Assembly (NCBI RefSeq): GCF_003318295.1
Contig: NZ_QOCW01000021.1
Coordinates: 1-64,000 of the forward strand
Source: Bacillus taeanensis
Lineage (GTDB): Bacteria > Bacillota > Bacilli > Bacillales > UBA6769
Direction of reading: 5' to 3'
Length of the DNA stretch: 64,000 bases
Shown piece by piece: positions 34,056-43,639 of this stretch. The position numbers were made by a program, and so were the translations under genes. A model generated the notes under the pieces. The model was not told where the DNA came from. It did not search any database and saw only the letters and a program-made list of their open reading frames with translations. Each line of letters starts with the position of its first letter. The stretch's first letter is position 1.

Positions 34056-36431
34056 ATGATGGGAGCACCACAAATAAATGATCCAAAAACTTCGAAAAAA
34101 CGAAATATAAAAGCAAAAAATGGCTTTTTAAAATCTGTGTTAGTGTTTACACTGCTTGCTAGCTTTACCGTATTGCTTTTAGGAGGTTATTGGATTTTTA
34201 AAGAAATGGCACCAAGACCGCTTGAGGTTGTAAATGCAAATGGCGAAGTGGTTACAAGTCAAGCATTCATTAAAGGAGGGCAGGCCGTCTTTCAAAAATA
34301 TGGCCTGATGGATTATGGAACAGTTCTCGGTCACGGTTCATATATGGGACCTGATTACACAGCTGAAACATTGAAAATTTACACGTTAGGAATGCAGGAT
34401 TATAAAGCACAAGAAGCTTATGGGAAGCCGTTTGCTGAGTTAACGAAAGATCAGCGCGAAGTGATTAAAAATCATGTGATTGAAGAAATGCGGGTAAACC
34501 GTTACAACGAGGAGAAAAAGGTTCTTCCGTTAACGGCGGCACAAACTTACGGATTAGAAAAAGTTCGCGAATATTACCGTGATGTTTTTACAAATGGCGA
34601 TGGCTGGGGCTTAAAAGCAGGATTGATTCAAGAAAGTCATATGCCGGATGGGGAGCGTGCATGGGTAAGTGATGGCGATCAAATTACGCAAATAGCAGAC
34701 TTTTTCTTCTGGACAGCATGGCTTTCAAGTACACTGCGTCCTAATGATGAGATTACCTATACAAACAACTGGCCTTACTTTGAAGACGCAGGAAATACGA
34801 TGTCATTTTCTGCTGTATGGTGGAGCGGAGCAAGTATCACAATTTTAATTCTAGCGCTTGCTGTGATTCTTTATTTATTCAATCGTTATCGTCTCGGTAT
34901 GGAAGAAGCTTATACAGAAGGAAAATATCCTACTTTTGATTTAAGTAAACAGCCGTTAACACCGTCACAAGTGAAAACAGGAAAATATTTTGCGGTTGTA
35001 TCGGTGTTGTTTTTCGCGCAGGCAATGTTTGGAGCGCTTCTTGCTCACTATTATGTAGAGCCAGATAGTTTTTTCGGAATAAGGTGGATTTATGATATTT
35101 TACCGTTTAGTATTTCAAAAGGTTATCATTTGCAGCTTGCAATTTTCTGGATTGCCACGTCATGGCTTGGCATGGGAATTTTCGTTGCACCGCTGGTCGG
35201 AGGACATGAACCGAAGCGGCAGGGAGTATTAGTTGATATTCTGTTTTGGGCGCTCGTTGTATTAGTCGGCGGCAGTATGGTTGGTGAGTGGCTCGGTGTG
35301 AATGGTTATTTAGGAAACAATTGGTTCTTATTTGGTCACCAAGGCTGGGAATACCTTGAGCTTGGACGGATTTGGCAGGTTGTGCTTGCAGCGGGAATGC
35401 TCATTTGGCTGTTTATTGTTTTCCGAGGCATTAAGAGCGGGTTAAAGCGAGAAAGTGATAAAGGCGGCTTAATTCATCTCTTGTTTTACGCAGCGATTGC
35501 GGTGCCGTTTTTCTATATTTTCGCATTTTTTATTAATCCAGGTGCAAACTTTACGATGTCTGATTTTTGGCGCTGGTGGATTATTCACTTATGGGTAGAA
35601 GGAATTTTTGAAGTATTTGCGGTTGTTATTATTGGCTTCCTGCTTGTGCAGATGAATCTTGTCACCAAAAGCTCGACTGTCCGCGCGCTGTATTTTCAGT
35701 TAACTATTTTGCTCGGCAGCGGTGTAATCGGAATTGGTCACCATTATTATTACAACGGTTCAAGTGAAGCGTGGATTGGACTTGGCGCAGTTTTTTCAGC
35801 GCTTGAAGTTATTCCGCTTACACTACTTGTGCTTGAAGCATATGAGCAGTATAAGATGATGAGAGACGGTGGCGTCGATTTTCCGTATAAAGCAACATTC
35901 TGGTTTTTAATTTCAACAGCTGTTTGGAATTTAGTTGGTGCAGGGGTATTAGGTTTTCTCATTAACTTGCCGGCAGTTAGCTTCTTTGAGCACGGACAAT
36001 TTTTAACACCGGCTCATGGTCACGCTGCAATGATGGGTGTGTACGGCATGTTTGGCATTGCGGTTCTCCTTTATTCATTAAGAAACATTGTCAAACCTGA
36101 AAAATGGAATGACAAATGGCTGAAATTCTCATGCTGGGCACTCAATATCGGTTTAGCAGGAATGGTAATCGTCACACTGCTTCCAGTTGGTTTCTTGCAA
36201 TTAAAAGAAGCATTTTTCAGCGGCTACTGGGCATCACGCTCACCTGAATTTTTACAGCAGGACATTATCCAAAAGCTTCTTACAATTCGTGCTGTTCCAG
36301 ATACAATCTTTTTATTAGGGGTTATTGCACTTGCGGTGTTTAGTGTAAAAGCATTATCCCATTTAAGAAAACCGACACACCGTGAAATGGAAGCACTGCC
36401 TGTGAAAGATCTATCAACTGAGGAAGAGTAA
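34056..36431 (+). CDS. norB: quinol-dependent nitric oxide reductase (qNOR)
   Basis: About 791 residues (ATG 34056 or 34059, after AAAGGGAG). An N-terminal membrane helix and a periplasmic-like domain (AFIKGGQAVFQKYGLMDYGTVLGHGSYMGPDYTA) are followed by about twelve membrane segments with the heme-copper oxidase-type histidines (HLWVEGIFE near 512, GHHYYYNG near 562, THGHAAMMGVYGMF-like segment near 650). The fused N-terminal part marks the single-subunit quinol type. It reduces NO to N2O in the membrane. It fits with RIC, hemoglobins and hemerythrin nearby as NO defence or denitrification. Confidence 0.93.
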   Translation: MMGAPQINDPKTSKKRNIKAKNGFLKSVLVFTLLASFTVLLLGGYWIFKEMAPRPLEVVNANGEVVTSQAFIKGGQAVFQKYGLMDYGTVLGHGSYMGPDYTAETLKIYTLGMQDYKAQEAYGKPFAELTKDQREVIKNHVIEEMRVNRYNEEKKVLPLTAAQTYGLEKVREYYRDVFTNGDGWGLKAGLIQESHMPDGERAWVSDGDQITQIADFFFWTAWLSSTLRPNDEITYTNNWPYFEDAGNTMSFSAVWWSGASITILILALAVILYLFNRYRLGMEEAYTEGKYPTFDLSKQPLTPSQVKTGKYFAVVSVLFFAQAMFGALLAHYYVEPDSFFGIRWIYDILPFSISKGYHLQLAIFWIATSWLGMGIFVAPLVGGHEPKRQGVLVDILFWALVVLVGGSMVGEWLGVNGYLGNNWFLFGHQGWEYLELGRIWQVVLAAGMLIWLFIVFRGIKSGLKRESDKGGLIHLLFYAAIAVPFFYIFAFFINPGANFTMSDFWRWWIIHLWVEGIFEVFAVVIIGFLLVQMNLVTKSSTVRALYFQLTILLGSGVIGIGHHYYYNGSSEAWIGLGAVFSALEVIPLTLLVLEAYEQYKMMRDGGVDFPYKATFWFLISTAVWNLVGAGVLGFLINLPAVSFFEHGQFLTPAHGHAAMMGVYGMFGIAVLLYSLRNIVKPEKWNDKWLKFSCWALNIGLAGMVIVTLLPVGFLQLKEAFFSGYWASRSPEFLQQDIIQKLLTIRAVPDTIFLLGVIALAVFSVKALSHLRKPTHREMEALPVKDLSTEEE

Positions 36432-36868
36432 AGGAAAGGAGAGGACTCTTTAAATAAATAGTTCCGTTATCGTGCAGAAACATATGAAATAACATGCCAA
36501 TTAGCAGACCAAATCACATAGTTGATTTGGTCTCTTATTTCCCTTTTATGCCAATGATTGTTGGCTTTTAACATAAAAAATTGCAGAATAAATCACACCC
36601 TAATTCGCATAATGACAATTACTGTTGTCAATCCGATAATTAGTATGTTAAAAGGTTTGCTATTTACTATGTTAATTCTGATACATACAGAAAGTAATTG
36701 TAATTTTATGTTAAAATAAATATACTTAAAGTAAACCAGCTAATAGTTTGTCAACATTTTTCAATAAAAAACTCAAAATTAATGTGATATACTAAATTTG
36801 CGCGTGCCAAATAACCTTCCTTTATTATTATACTGGAAGGTTTTGTTTTATTTAGTCAGATATAGTTT
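36432..36868. other. intergenic region between qNOR and IS110
   Basis: Holds a perfect 11-bp hairpin AGACCAAATCA/TGATTTGGTCT at 36506-36533 (likely qNOR terminator), then AT-rich sequence. At 36785-36793 an extended -10 (TG-A-TATACT) is followed 20 bases later by hairpin AACCTTCC/GGAAGGTT and TTTGTTTT (36813-36848). At 36858-36881 AGATATAGTTT/AAACTATATCT covers the IS110 stop codon and may mark the element end. Confidence 0.45.
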
Positions 36869-38104
36869 TTAAACTATATCTTGGAAAGTTGTTTTGTTTT
36901 TTAGTAAAGCATATATCCAATGTAATAGCTTATTTACACAAGCAATTACTGCTACCCTAAAGGGTTTACCTTCGCTGCGCTTTTTATCGTAAAATTCCCT
37001 CATTTTCTTATTTCGAGGGATTAGTTCATCACTAGTTTTCTTTTTACGCTTGTCACGGATGGCACAACGTATAGCTAGATATAAAGCGTGGCGTAGACGA
37101 CTAGAACCTCTTTTAGTGATACGGTTTTTACTCGCTGTGAATCTACCTGATTCAAAAACGCTGGGATCAACTCCGGCAAAAGCCACAAGCTTTTTGGGGT
37201 GATTAAATCGATCTATTTCCCCAATCTCAGAAAGGATCGTGGCAGCGATCTTTTCTCCGATACCCTGGATAGATTTGATAATATTATATTTTTCAATTTC
37301 TTTAGCTAGTGTATCTATCTCTGCTTCCAACTTTGATAGATGCTCTTTAAATTGAAGAAGCATATCAATATACATTCCCATGCTTAAAAGATGACTTTGG
37401 TACAACGTCTTTTTAAATGGGTTACGAGCTGCAGCTGCTTTGAGCTTTTGTGCCTTTTCATAAGCCCATTTTTCAGAACGACTCGTACATAAATCAGCTA
37501 TACGATTTGCTAGTTTATCCACGCTAGTCTTCAAGATATCTTCGGATGCTTTAAATTCTTGGAGAACCCGTAAAGAAACAAAAGAATATAGCTCTCCAAA
37601 AACCCCTCTATATTCAGGAAATACTTGTTCCAATACAGCCTGAAACTGTAGCTTTGTTTGAATAAAATTCCCTGTAATATTCTCATGTTGCCGTGTTAGA
37701 TTACGAAGGTTTAAGAGTTGAACTCCACGCTTTTTATAAGGCTCTAAGTCCTCCTTATAGTAAAGTTCGCAAAGATGATAGGCATCTATGGCATCTGTCT
37801 TAACCTTACGTAAACTAGAACTTTTCGCTCTATGTGAGATCAATGGGTTCACTATGATTAATAAATAATTATGCTCCTCCAAAAATTGAACAACAGAAGC
37901 ATGATAATGTCCTGTAGATTCCAAAACAATTGATGGATTCTGTCCTGTAGTTTCCTTTATGTGCTTTAAAAATTCGTGAAGTAAAACTAGTCCTTCACTA
38001 GTGTGTTTCACTTTAAAACTCTTACGATAAGGCTTTTTCTTGTCCAAAAATGCTTGGACCTGACTTTCCACTTTAGATACATCCAGACCAACGACTGGAT
38101 TCAT
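36869..38104 (-). CDS. IS110 family transposase (DEDD recombinase)
   Basis: 411 residues. The RuvC-like N-terminal domain has Asp8 (GLDVSK), Glu near 62 (VLESTGHYH), and the Asp pair near 105-108 (KTDAIDAYHL). The C-terminal Tnp_20 domain holds the SIQGIGEKIAATILSEIG segment and the conserved Ser region in FAGVDPSVFESG near 315. The gene looks intact. Recent work showed that IS110 enzymes use a bridge RNA from the element's own non-coding end to pick donor and target. Confidence 0.93.
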   Translation of the reverse strand: MNPVVGLDVSKVESQVQAFLDKKKPYRKSFKVKHTSEGLVLLHEFLKHIKETTGQNPSIVLESTGHYHASVVQFLEEHNYLLIIVNPLISHRAKSSSLRKVKTDAIDAYHLCELYYKEDLEPYKKRGVQLLNLRNLTRQHENITGNFIQTKLQFQAVLEQVFPEYRGVFGELYSFVSLRVLQEFKASEDILKTSVDKLANRIADLCTSRSEKWAYEKAQKLKAAAARNPFKKTLYQSHLLSMGMYIDMLLQFKEHLSKLEAEIDTLAKEIEKYNIIKSIQGIGEKIAATILSEIGEIDRFNHPKKLVAFAGVDPSVFESGRFTASKNRITKRGSSRLRHALYLAIRCAIRDKRKKKTSDELIPRNKKMREFYDKKRSEGKPFRVAVIACVNKLLHWIYALLKNKTTFQDIV

Positions 38105-38307
38105 CCTCCACCATCTCCTAATCTTTTTATTTGCCGGTACCCCTTATCCTTCTTGCAGTATCACAGCTTCGCTTGTTATACGAGATCGTTGTCCCAACCA
38201 GCCTCAATCATGTTTCTACAAGTAGGGGGCAAACTGTTTAGCTGACGGGATCCAGGTCCCACGGGCAGTTACATTTTACCCCAGCTACCGTTATAATAAG
38301 ACCATAT
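38105..38307 (-). ncRNA. candidate bridge RNA region of the IS110 element
   Basis: About 200 non-coding bases lie upstream of the transposase start (minus strand), the place where IS110-group bridge RNAs are encoded. GC content is higher than in neighbouring gaps and several short pairings are visible. Exact ends, loops and element borders cannot be set from one copy. Confidence 0.4.
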
Positions 38308-38348
38308 AAAAAATGGTCAACCAGAAATATTTTCTTATCTGGATGACC
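38308..38348 (-). terminator. terminator of the 38423-38836 gene
   Basis: On the minus strand GGTCATCCAGA pairs with TCTGGTTGACC (one mismatch) followed by ATTTTTTAT. Confidence 0.6.
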
Positions 38349-38422
38349 TTATAATACGAACGTGGCAGTTTACTTCAACAAAAATTAACATATATAGGAT
38401 TGGATAAAAGAAAAAGCCCACT

Positions 38423-38836
38423 TTAATTTGCAAAAGTGGACGTTCTAAGTAACTTATTATTATTGTTTTTAAGTCTTGTATCTACTAGAAAAAATAATAT
38501 CGCACTGGCAAATGTATATATTACGAGCCATCCTAACAAAAATATTATAATAAGACCGAAAAAACTATAAAGGGAAAAGGAAAAAAGAACTTGCTTTTTT
38601 CTTTTTCCATGCCTTGTTATATATTCAATTAGAATGGATACTGGTAAGCCGTAAACAAAGTTACCAATTAAAGTGTAAAAGAAAACCAAAGGTAGAAATC
38701 CTAAACTTGTGGTTGATTCTGAAAAGCTATGACCATCCCCTACATAAAAAAGAATTAATATTGTAACAAAAACCCCAGTAATTATTGTTAGAAAAACAGC
38801 TGTATATAAAGCTGATAACATCTTTCGTTTAAACAT
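38423..38836 (-). CDS. small membrane protein, function unknown
   Basis: 137 residues with four hydrophobic segments (about 9-31, 46-70, 84-104, 106-120) and a positively charged loop RHGKRKKQ. ATG 38836 follows GAGGGG. No family recognised. Codon use is A/T-rich like the surrounding accessory genes. Confidence 0.55.
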   Translation of the reverse strand: MFKRKMLSALYTAVFLTIITGVFVTILILFYVGDGHSFSESTTSLGFLPLVFFYTLIGNFVYGLPVSILIEYITRHGKRKKQVLFSFSLYSFFGLIIIFLLGWLVIYTFASAILFFLVDTRLKNNNNKLLRTSTFAN

Positions 38837-39034
38837 TCCCTCACCCCTCTGATGTTTAATTATACAATAATTATAATCTTTAACGATAAAGATAAAGTTT
38901 GTTCCACGAAAGGGTACTTGAATTTAAGAATAAGGATTGGTGCAGCAGCTCCTTCGTTTATTCAATCAAGTGGCAGTTTAGTGGAAGAAGAAGTTATGTT
39001 AAACTTAGCTAAAATTTGAAAAAGGGGAATAATT

Positions 39035-39475
39035 ATGGAGGATACTTTAACAATTAAAGAGTTACAATCACAAAATGAGATTTTAGAAGCATTTCCAGTT
39101 ATGAAACAACTACGAAAACACCTCGATGAAGAGACATATCTCGATTTAGTTTTAGACGCAAAAGATAAAGATAGATATAAAATGTTTGCTTTAATTGATG
39201 GCGGAGAAATAGTTGCAGTAACTGGTTTTAAACCAATGATAACACTATATTATGGTAGATTTGTCTGGGTTTGTGATTTAGTGACCGATACAAATAAGCG
39301 TTCAAAAGGATACGGTGAAAAACTACTTTCATATGTTCATGAATGGGCAAAAGAAAACAACTATGAAAGTATTGCTTTATCTTCAGGATTACAGCGAACT
39401 GCCGCACACCGTTTTTATGAAAATAGAATGGACTATGACAAAGTAAGTTATGTGTTCAAAGCGTTTTTGAAATAA
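39035..39475 (+). CDS. GNAT family N-acetyltransferase
   Basis: 146 residues; strand VAVTGFKPM near residue 57, [23 protein letters not shown] (acetyl-CoA loop R-S-K-G-Y-G) near 78-100, and [12 protein letters not shown] near 127. ATG follows AAAAGGGG. Substrate unknown. One of two unrelated GNAT genes in tandem. Confidence 0.85.
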   Translation: MEDTLTIKELQSQNEILEAFPVMKQLRKHLDEETYLDLVLDAKDKDRYKMFALIDGGEIVAVTGFKPMITLYYGRFVWVCDLVTDTNKRSKGYGEKLLSYVHEWAKENNYESIALSSGLQRTAAHRFYENRMDYDKVSYVFKAFLK

Positions 39476-39607
39476 GTAGTATTGAATTAAAGGGTGCAAT
39501 AGTGGAATAAGAGAGTTGTCGCTGTAGTATTATCCCCTTATGGTAAATCGCAGGAATGTTGAGCAAGAAGGTAATTACACTCTATGTATAGAATTGGAGG
39601 AGCATAA

Positions 39608-40018
39608 ATGGAGTGGTATAAAGAAGAGTTTGTAGTTAGTGACGATAAAGATAGAATAAACTTAGAAGATGTCTCAAAGTTACTATCTACAACATATTGG
39701 GCATCGAATAGAGCAATAGAAACCAACGAAAAAAGCATTAACAACTCTTTGTCATTCGGGGTGTATCATAACGGAAAACAAGTAGGGTTTGCGAGGGTAG
39801 TTACTGATAAAGCTGTGTTTTCATGGATATTAGATGTTGTCATAGATGATAATTACAGGGGTAAAGGATTAGGTCAATGGTTAATGGAATGTATATTTGA
39901 ACATCCAGAAATTAAATTTACAGCATTTGCCTTAGCGACATCAGATGCACATGATTTTTATAAAAAGTTCGATTTTAAAGATAACGCTTGTATGACCAAG
40001 CCTTTACTGTCCAATTAA
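39608..40018 (+). CDS. GNAT family N-acetyltransferase (short)
   Basis: 136 residues; FARVVTDKAVFSWILDVVIDDNYRGKGLGQWLME holds the GNAT loop (R-G-K-G-L-G) near residue 85, then ATSDAHDFYKKFDFKDN. The N-terminus (YWASNRAIETNEKSINNSL) matches the short GNAT type that acts alone. ATG follows TTGGAGGAGC. Confidence 0.85.
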   Translation: MEWYKEEFVVSDDKDRINLEDVSKLLSTTYWASNRAIETNEKSINNSLSFGVYHNGKQVGFARVVTDKAVFSWILDVVIDDNYRGKGLGQWLMECIFEHPEIKFTAFALATSDAHDFYKKFDFKDNACMTKPLLSN

Positions 40019-40051
40019 GAAGCATTCTTGCACTAACGGGTAGCAAGAGCT

Positions 40052-40091
40052 AAAAAAGGCGATCATTAAATTGATTGTCTTTTTCTTTTTT
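40052..40091 (+). terminator. intrinsic terminator
   Basis: AAAAGGCGATCA/TGATTGTCTTTTT with G-U pairs, then CTTTTTT. Confidence 0.65.
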
Positions 40092-40156
40092 ATAATTGAT
40101 AGAATATATACAGTAATTTCCATTTATTGCAGAGAAGTATAAATAGAAAATTCGAA

Positions 40157-41608
40157 ATGAGGGTGAGATTAATTAAACATAGATTGATTTTTATATATTT
40201 TATTTTATCATTTCTAGTTTCTTTGTCTGCCTGTGACCAAAAGATGGATGAAGAAGAGTTCCTTTCTCCAAATTCTAAACTAGATAGAACTTTTATGCCG
40301 AAAGAAGTTCCATCAGGAAGTAGAAGTCAGTATGACATTATGTTAACTATGACTGATGAAGGGGAATTTAATATAGAAACGAAAGTGATTATAGAAAACA
40401 CATCTCAAGATAATTGGAATAACTTGATATTCTATTTTATTCCTAACATATTTACAGAAGATACAGCTCAAGATTTAAATTATCCTCTAGAATCTCCAGC
40501 AACTATAAAATTTCATAAAGTGGCTATTGATGGGAATCAAACTGATTTTACCCTAGAGGAAGACACATTAACAATCCCCTTACAGAATCAGCTAGAACCG
40601 AATAAACAAATTACAGTTGAATTTATCTATGAATTCACCCTTCCAGATAATGGACTGAGGTTTACTAGAAAAAATGGTAATTACTACTTATCACAATTTT
40701 ACCCAATGGTTGCAACATATAGGGATAACAAATGGAATAAGGCAGACTACATGTTTAGAGGTGAAACCTATCATACTGCATTTAGCGATTATAAATTTGA
40801 ATACGACATCCCTGAAGAATACACTTTCGTTTCAACATATGATAATGAAAATTTTCCAAGTAAAAACAAAGATTCTTTTAAAGTCAGTAATGTAAAGGAT
40901 ATATTCGTAGCTGTTATAAAAAAAACACTAGTTGTTCAAAGAATGTCTGGAAACGTAAATATAAGGGTTTTTGGATTTGAAGAAAAACATGATTTATATA
41001 CTGAAATAAGTGAAGTAGCTACAAATGCACAAAGTTACTTCGAAAAAAATATTGGTCCATACCCATTTAAACAGCTAGATATTATTCTAGATAGTTTAGG
41101 AATGGAGTGCCCAGGTATTGTTACAGCAAGCTCAGTTTACAATAGTGGTCCAGTGAAAACTGATACCCTTAAAAGAATGGTTGTACACGAAATTGCACAT
41201 CAATGGTTTTATGGTATCATCAGCAATGATCCTTATAATGAAGCTTGGTTAGATGAGGGATTTGCTGAGTTTGCAACAGGGCTATATTATTATTCAAATT
41301 CTGAACAGGAAATCCCTTATGACACAATGGCAAAACATTTAGAAAAACTTGAACCACTATCTATAAACCTACCATTAGATAAATATAAACATAATCAAAG
41401 CTCATATACCTATGGAAAAGCCAGTGTGATGTTGTGGAAAATGTTCGAAAAAAGAGGTGGTATAGAGGAGGCAGAAAAATTTTTAAAAAGTTATTATGAC
41501 TTTTATAATTATAAAGAAGTAAATACTAAAGAATTTGTTAGATTTACTAAACACTATTTTAGTTTTGAAGATAACGCAGAATTTGAGGATTGGTTGGTGC
41601 TTGATTGA
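40157..41608 (+). CDS. M1 family (gluzincin) metallopeptidase lipoprotein
   Basis: About 483 residues. Signal peptide with lipobox LSAC near residue 25, so membrane-anchored outside. A beta-rich N-terminal domain is followed by the catalytic zinc motif HEIAHQWFYG near 347-356 and the third ligand in NEAWLDEGFAEF near 370, as in aminopeptidase N-like enzymes. Start choice is uncertain: ATG 40157 has no clear ribosome site; an in-frame TTG at 40127 also lacks one. Probably digests peptides outside the cell. Confidence 0.8.
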   Translation: MRVRLIKHRLIFIYFILSFLVSLSACDQKMDEEEFLSPNSKLDRTFMPKEVPSGSRSQYDIMLTMTDEGEFNIETKVIIENTSQDNWNNLIFYFIPNIFTEDTAQDLNYPLESPATIKFHKVAIDGNQTDFTLEEDTLTIPLQNQLEPNKQITVEFIYEFTLPDNGLRFTRKNGNYYLSQFYPMVATYRDNKWNKADYMFRGETYHTAFSDYKFEYDIPEEYTFVSTYDNENFPSKNKDSFKVSNVKDIFVAVIKKTLVVQRMSGNVNIRVFGFEEKHDLYTEISEVATNAQSYFEKNIGPYPFKQLDIILDSLGMECPGIVTASSVYNSGPVKTDTLKRMVVHEIAHQWFYGIISNDPYNEAWLDEGFAEFATGLYYYSNSEQEIPYDTMAKHLEKLEPLSINLPLDKYKHNQSSYTYGKASVMLWKMFEKRGGIEEAEKFLKSYYDFYNYKEVNTKEFVRFTKHYFSFEDNAEFEDWLVLD

Positions 41609-41695
41609 TTATTTTTGCAATTTCCTTTTTTTAAACTATAGGGGACAAATCCAGAATAACAACTAAAAAGGTATATAGGAATCGAGGTTGATTAT

Positions 41696-41927
41696 ATGAA
41701 CTTTGATGAGATAGAAAATAGTGTCAAGTCCAAAAAAGGAGTTATTACAATTCATACGCTTAATGAAGCAGGACTATATAGATAATAAGCAAGAATGGGA
41801 AAATACAAGTATTGATACATAGTTAGATGCAATGGAAGCATGGGCAAGTGACACTAAATTACTTTTAGAAGAGCCTAAATGGAGTGAATTTACAAAGATA
41901 TTATACGCAGGCAGTAGGTATGAATAA
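41696..41927 (+). pseudogene. small protein gene with frameshift and nonsense mutation (DUF7660-like)
   Basis: ATG 41696 reads MNFDEIENSVKSKKGVITIHTLNEAGLY, stops at 41783, and the next frame continues DKQEWENTSIDT-stop-LDAMEAWASDTKLLLEEPKWSEFTKILYAGSRYE to TAA 41925-41927. One frameshift and one TAG are needed to join them. The WEN…LDAMEAW pattern recalls the DUF7660 family, tentatively. Confidence 0.6.
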
Positions 41928-42205
41928 TAGATGGTAGTTCTTGCACTAACGGAGTGCATTAGTTGAAGAAAACAAGCAAATTTAAAGCGTATGGATTGTC
42001 ATGCGTTTTTGTGTGTTATTTCTGTTGTTATTTAACTTGCTATTGCAAGTGTGATTTCTAATGTTTTTTTGTATTTTCTCCACAGTATAGGAGCTACTTA
42101 CTCTTTAAAGGGTCTTCTTTTTTTAGGGAGTTGTAAATTTTACTATAGATTTTACGCTGCTATATTATTAACAAAACACCGCGGGAGCAACCCTAATTAG
42201 TAAAT
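41928..42205. other. non-coding stretch with a dispersed intergenic repeat
   Basis: Starts with TTCTTGCACTAACGG…GTGCATTAGTTGAAGAA, whose first part also occurs at 40025 (TTCTTGCACTAACGGG) and more distantly at 39480. No gene is seen here. Confidence 0.4.
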
Positions 42206-42256
42206 AAAAAGGTGCCTGACCGAATGCATTTGCATTTTAGGATCAGGTACCTTTAA
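42206..42256. terminator. bidirectional terminator of the GCCTGACC/GGATCAGG repeat type
   Basis: AAAGGTGCCTGACC pairs with GGATCAGGTACCTTT; read on the minus strand it ends in TTTTTA after the NMO gene. Confidence 0.7.
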
Positions 42257-42260
42257 AGAT

Positions 42261-43214
42261 TTAGATACAAGCTTCATATTCTTTCATAATGTTGTTGATG
42301 ATTGTTTGAACTGGGAGGATTTCTTTAATTTCATGCACTCTTGCCCCGGCGAAAACAAGGCCATTTTCGCAATCTCCATTCATAGATGTAATTAAAGAAT
42401 CCAGTGTACAGAAGCGATAAGAACAATTTTTTAGGCAGTCAATGCACTTCTTAATTTTTACTTTTTTATCATCAGCAATAAGCTCACTGAAAGAATTTTT
42501 AATTACACGACCTTGGAGACCAACCGTTGTTTTAACTAAAATCGTATCTTCCTGCCGAGCATGGACATATTTTTCTTTAAATGGTAACGGGGCATCACAC
42601 TCTTCACTTGCAGCAAACCTCGTACCCATCTGTACCCCAGAAGCTCCGATACTTAAGGCGCGGTTGAGATCTTCTCCCGTTAGTATTCCTCCAGCAGCGA
42701 TTACTGGAATTTTGACTGCAGCAACGACTTCCGGCAGTATATCGAATAAAGGTCTGTCTGTACCAAGGTGTCCACCGGCTTCATGGCCTTCTACAACAAC
42801 TGCAGCAGCACCAAGACGTTCTGACAGCTTAGCAAGCTTTGCTGAAGATACAATCGAAATAACGGGGATGCCGGCTTCTTTCCCCCAAGCATACATATCT
42901 CTTGAAATTCCAGCACCTGATATAATAAAATCAACTTTTTCTTCAATCGCTGCTTTCATTTTTTCAGCAAAATCATTCATGGCGAAAAGAACATTTATTC
43001 CAATATAGCCGGAATTCTTTGTACATTCCTTTGCCTTTCTTATATGTGATCGCATTTCATCGACAGTAATTCCTGTTCCTGATATGATTCCAATTCCTCC
43101 AGCATTCGCAACCGCAGCTGCTAGTTTGCTTAACGAAATACCTACCCCCATGCCACCTTGCATGATGGGAACCTTTGGCATCATATGACCTATTTTCAAT
43201 TGTGGAAAATTCAA
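42261..43214 (-). CDS. nitronate monooxygenase/FabK-like flavoprotein with a C-terminal cysteine cluster
   Basis: 317 residues, TIM barrel. VPIMQGGMGVGIS at the N-terminus, VVVEGHEAGGHLG near 150 (conserved His) and GTRFAASEEC near 210 mark the NMO/2-nitropropane dioxygenase family, which uses FMN. An extra segment CIDCLKNCSYRFC near 265 could bind metal or a cluster and is not part of the core fold. TTG 43214 is chosen (AATGGGG 8 bases upstream, product MNFPQLKIG); an in-frame ATG at 43232 lies within that site. Possible Fnr-type control. Confidence 0.82.
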   Translation of the reverse strand: MNFPQLKIGHMMPKVPIMQGGMGVGISLSKLAAAVANAGGIGIISGTGITVDEMRSHIRKAKECTKNSGYIGINVLFAMNDFAEKMKAAIEEKVDFIISGAGISRDMYAWGKEAGIPVISIVSSAKLAKLSERLGAAAVVVEGHEAGGHLGTDRPLFDILPEVVAAVKIPVIAAGGILTGEDLNRALSIGASGVQMGTRFAASEECDAPLPFKEKYVHARQEDTILVKTTVGLQGRVIKNSFSELIADDKKVKIKKCIDCLKNCSYRFCTLDSLITSMNGDCENGLVFAGARVHEIKEILPVQTIINNIMKEYEACI

Positions 43215-43358
43215 AAAAAAACCCCATTTCATTATGATTTAGCACGACTTTAACAACTTCTCATTGTAATAATAGGTTTCTATAAAATAGTGAGTTAATG
43301 AACACCTACTCTCAATAATTAATAATATTTTCTTTTTTATTCCAATACTTCTAGGTAT

Positions 43359-43401
43359 ATGCTAGCTTGTTTCACTTCCATAGTCTGTGTCATAGATCAC
43401 A
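43359..43401 (-). promoter_or_regulatory. possible Fnr-type site for the NMO gene
   Basis: TGTGT-CATAGA-TCACA at 43386-43401 (one mismatch). A weak TAGCAT on the minus strand (43364-43359) lies 29.5 bp away. Confidence 0.45.
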
Positions 43402-43422
43402 TTTTAAAAAAGATAATAAAAG

Positions 43423-43465
43423 TGTGATCTATGTAACAGTGTTAATAAACGAGAAGCGATACAAT
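43423..43465 (+). promoter_or_regulatory. Fnr-type site and -10 for the FbpA-like remnant
   Basis: TGTGA-TCTATG-TAACA at 43423-43438 (one mismatch); TACAAT at 43460-43465 lies 29.5 bp away. The arms form an inverted repeat with the site at 43386. Confidence 0.6.
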
Positions 43466-43507
43466 TAATGTAAAGAAACGAACTATTAAGAAAAGGGGGA
43501 AGCAAAC

Positions 43508-43639
43508 ATGGATCAATTTATAAGGGTAGAAAAGGATTTAATTATTAAAACCCTTATCGCTTATGGAATTTATAAAATGAATGATGGACGGCACTTCTAT
43601 GCTTCCAATGTTTTTTTTTTGAAGAAATGTTTCACTTAA
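43508..43639 (+). pseudogene. FbpA-like small protein truncated by an IS4-type fragment
   Basis: ATG follows AAAAGGGGGAAGC. Residues MDQFIRVEKDLIIKTLIAYG-IYKMNDGRHFY fit the small basic FbpA family (IYK…GRxxY). After SN the frame enters a T9 tract and transposon sequence (VFFLKKCFT), so the C-terminus is lost. Confidence 0.5.

Noticed and set aside
42442..43008. 188-codon open frame opposite the NMO gene
   Set aside because: It is antisense to a conserved flavoprotein, has low-complexity Ser/Ala content and no ribosome site.
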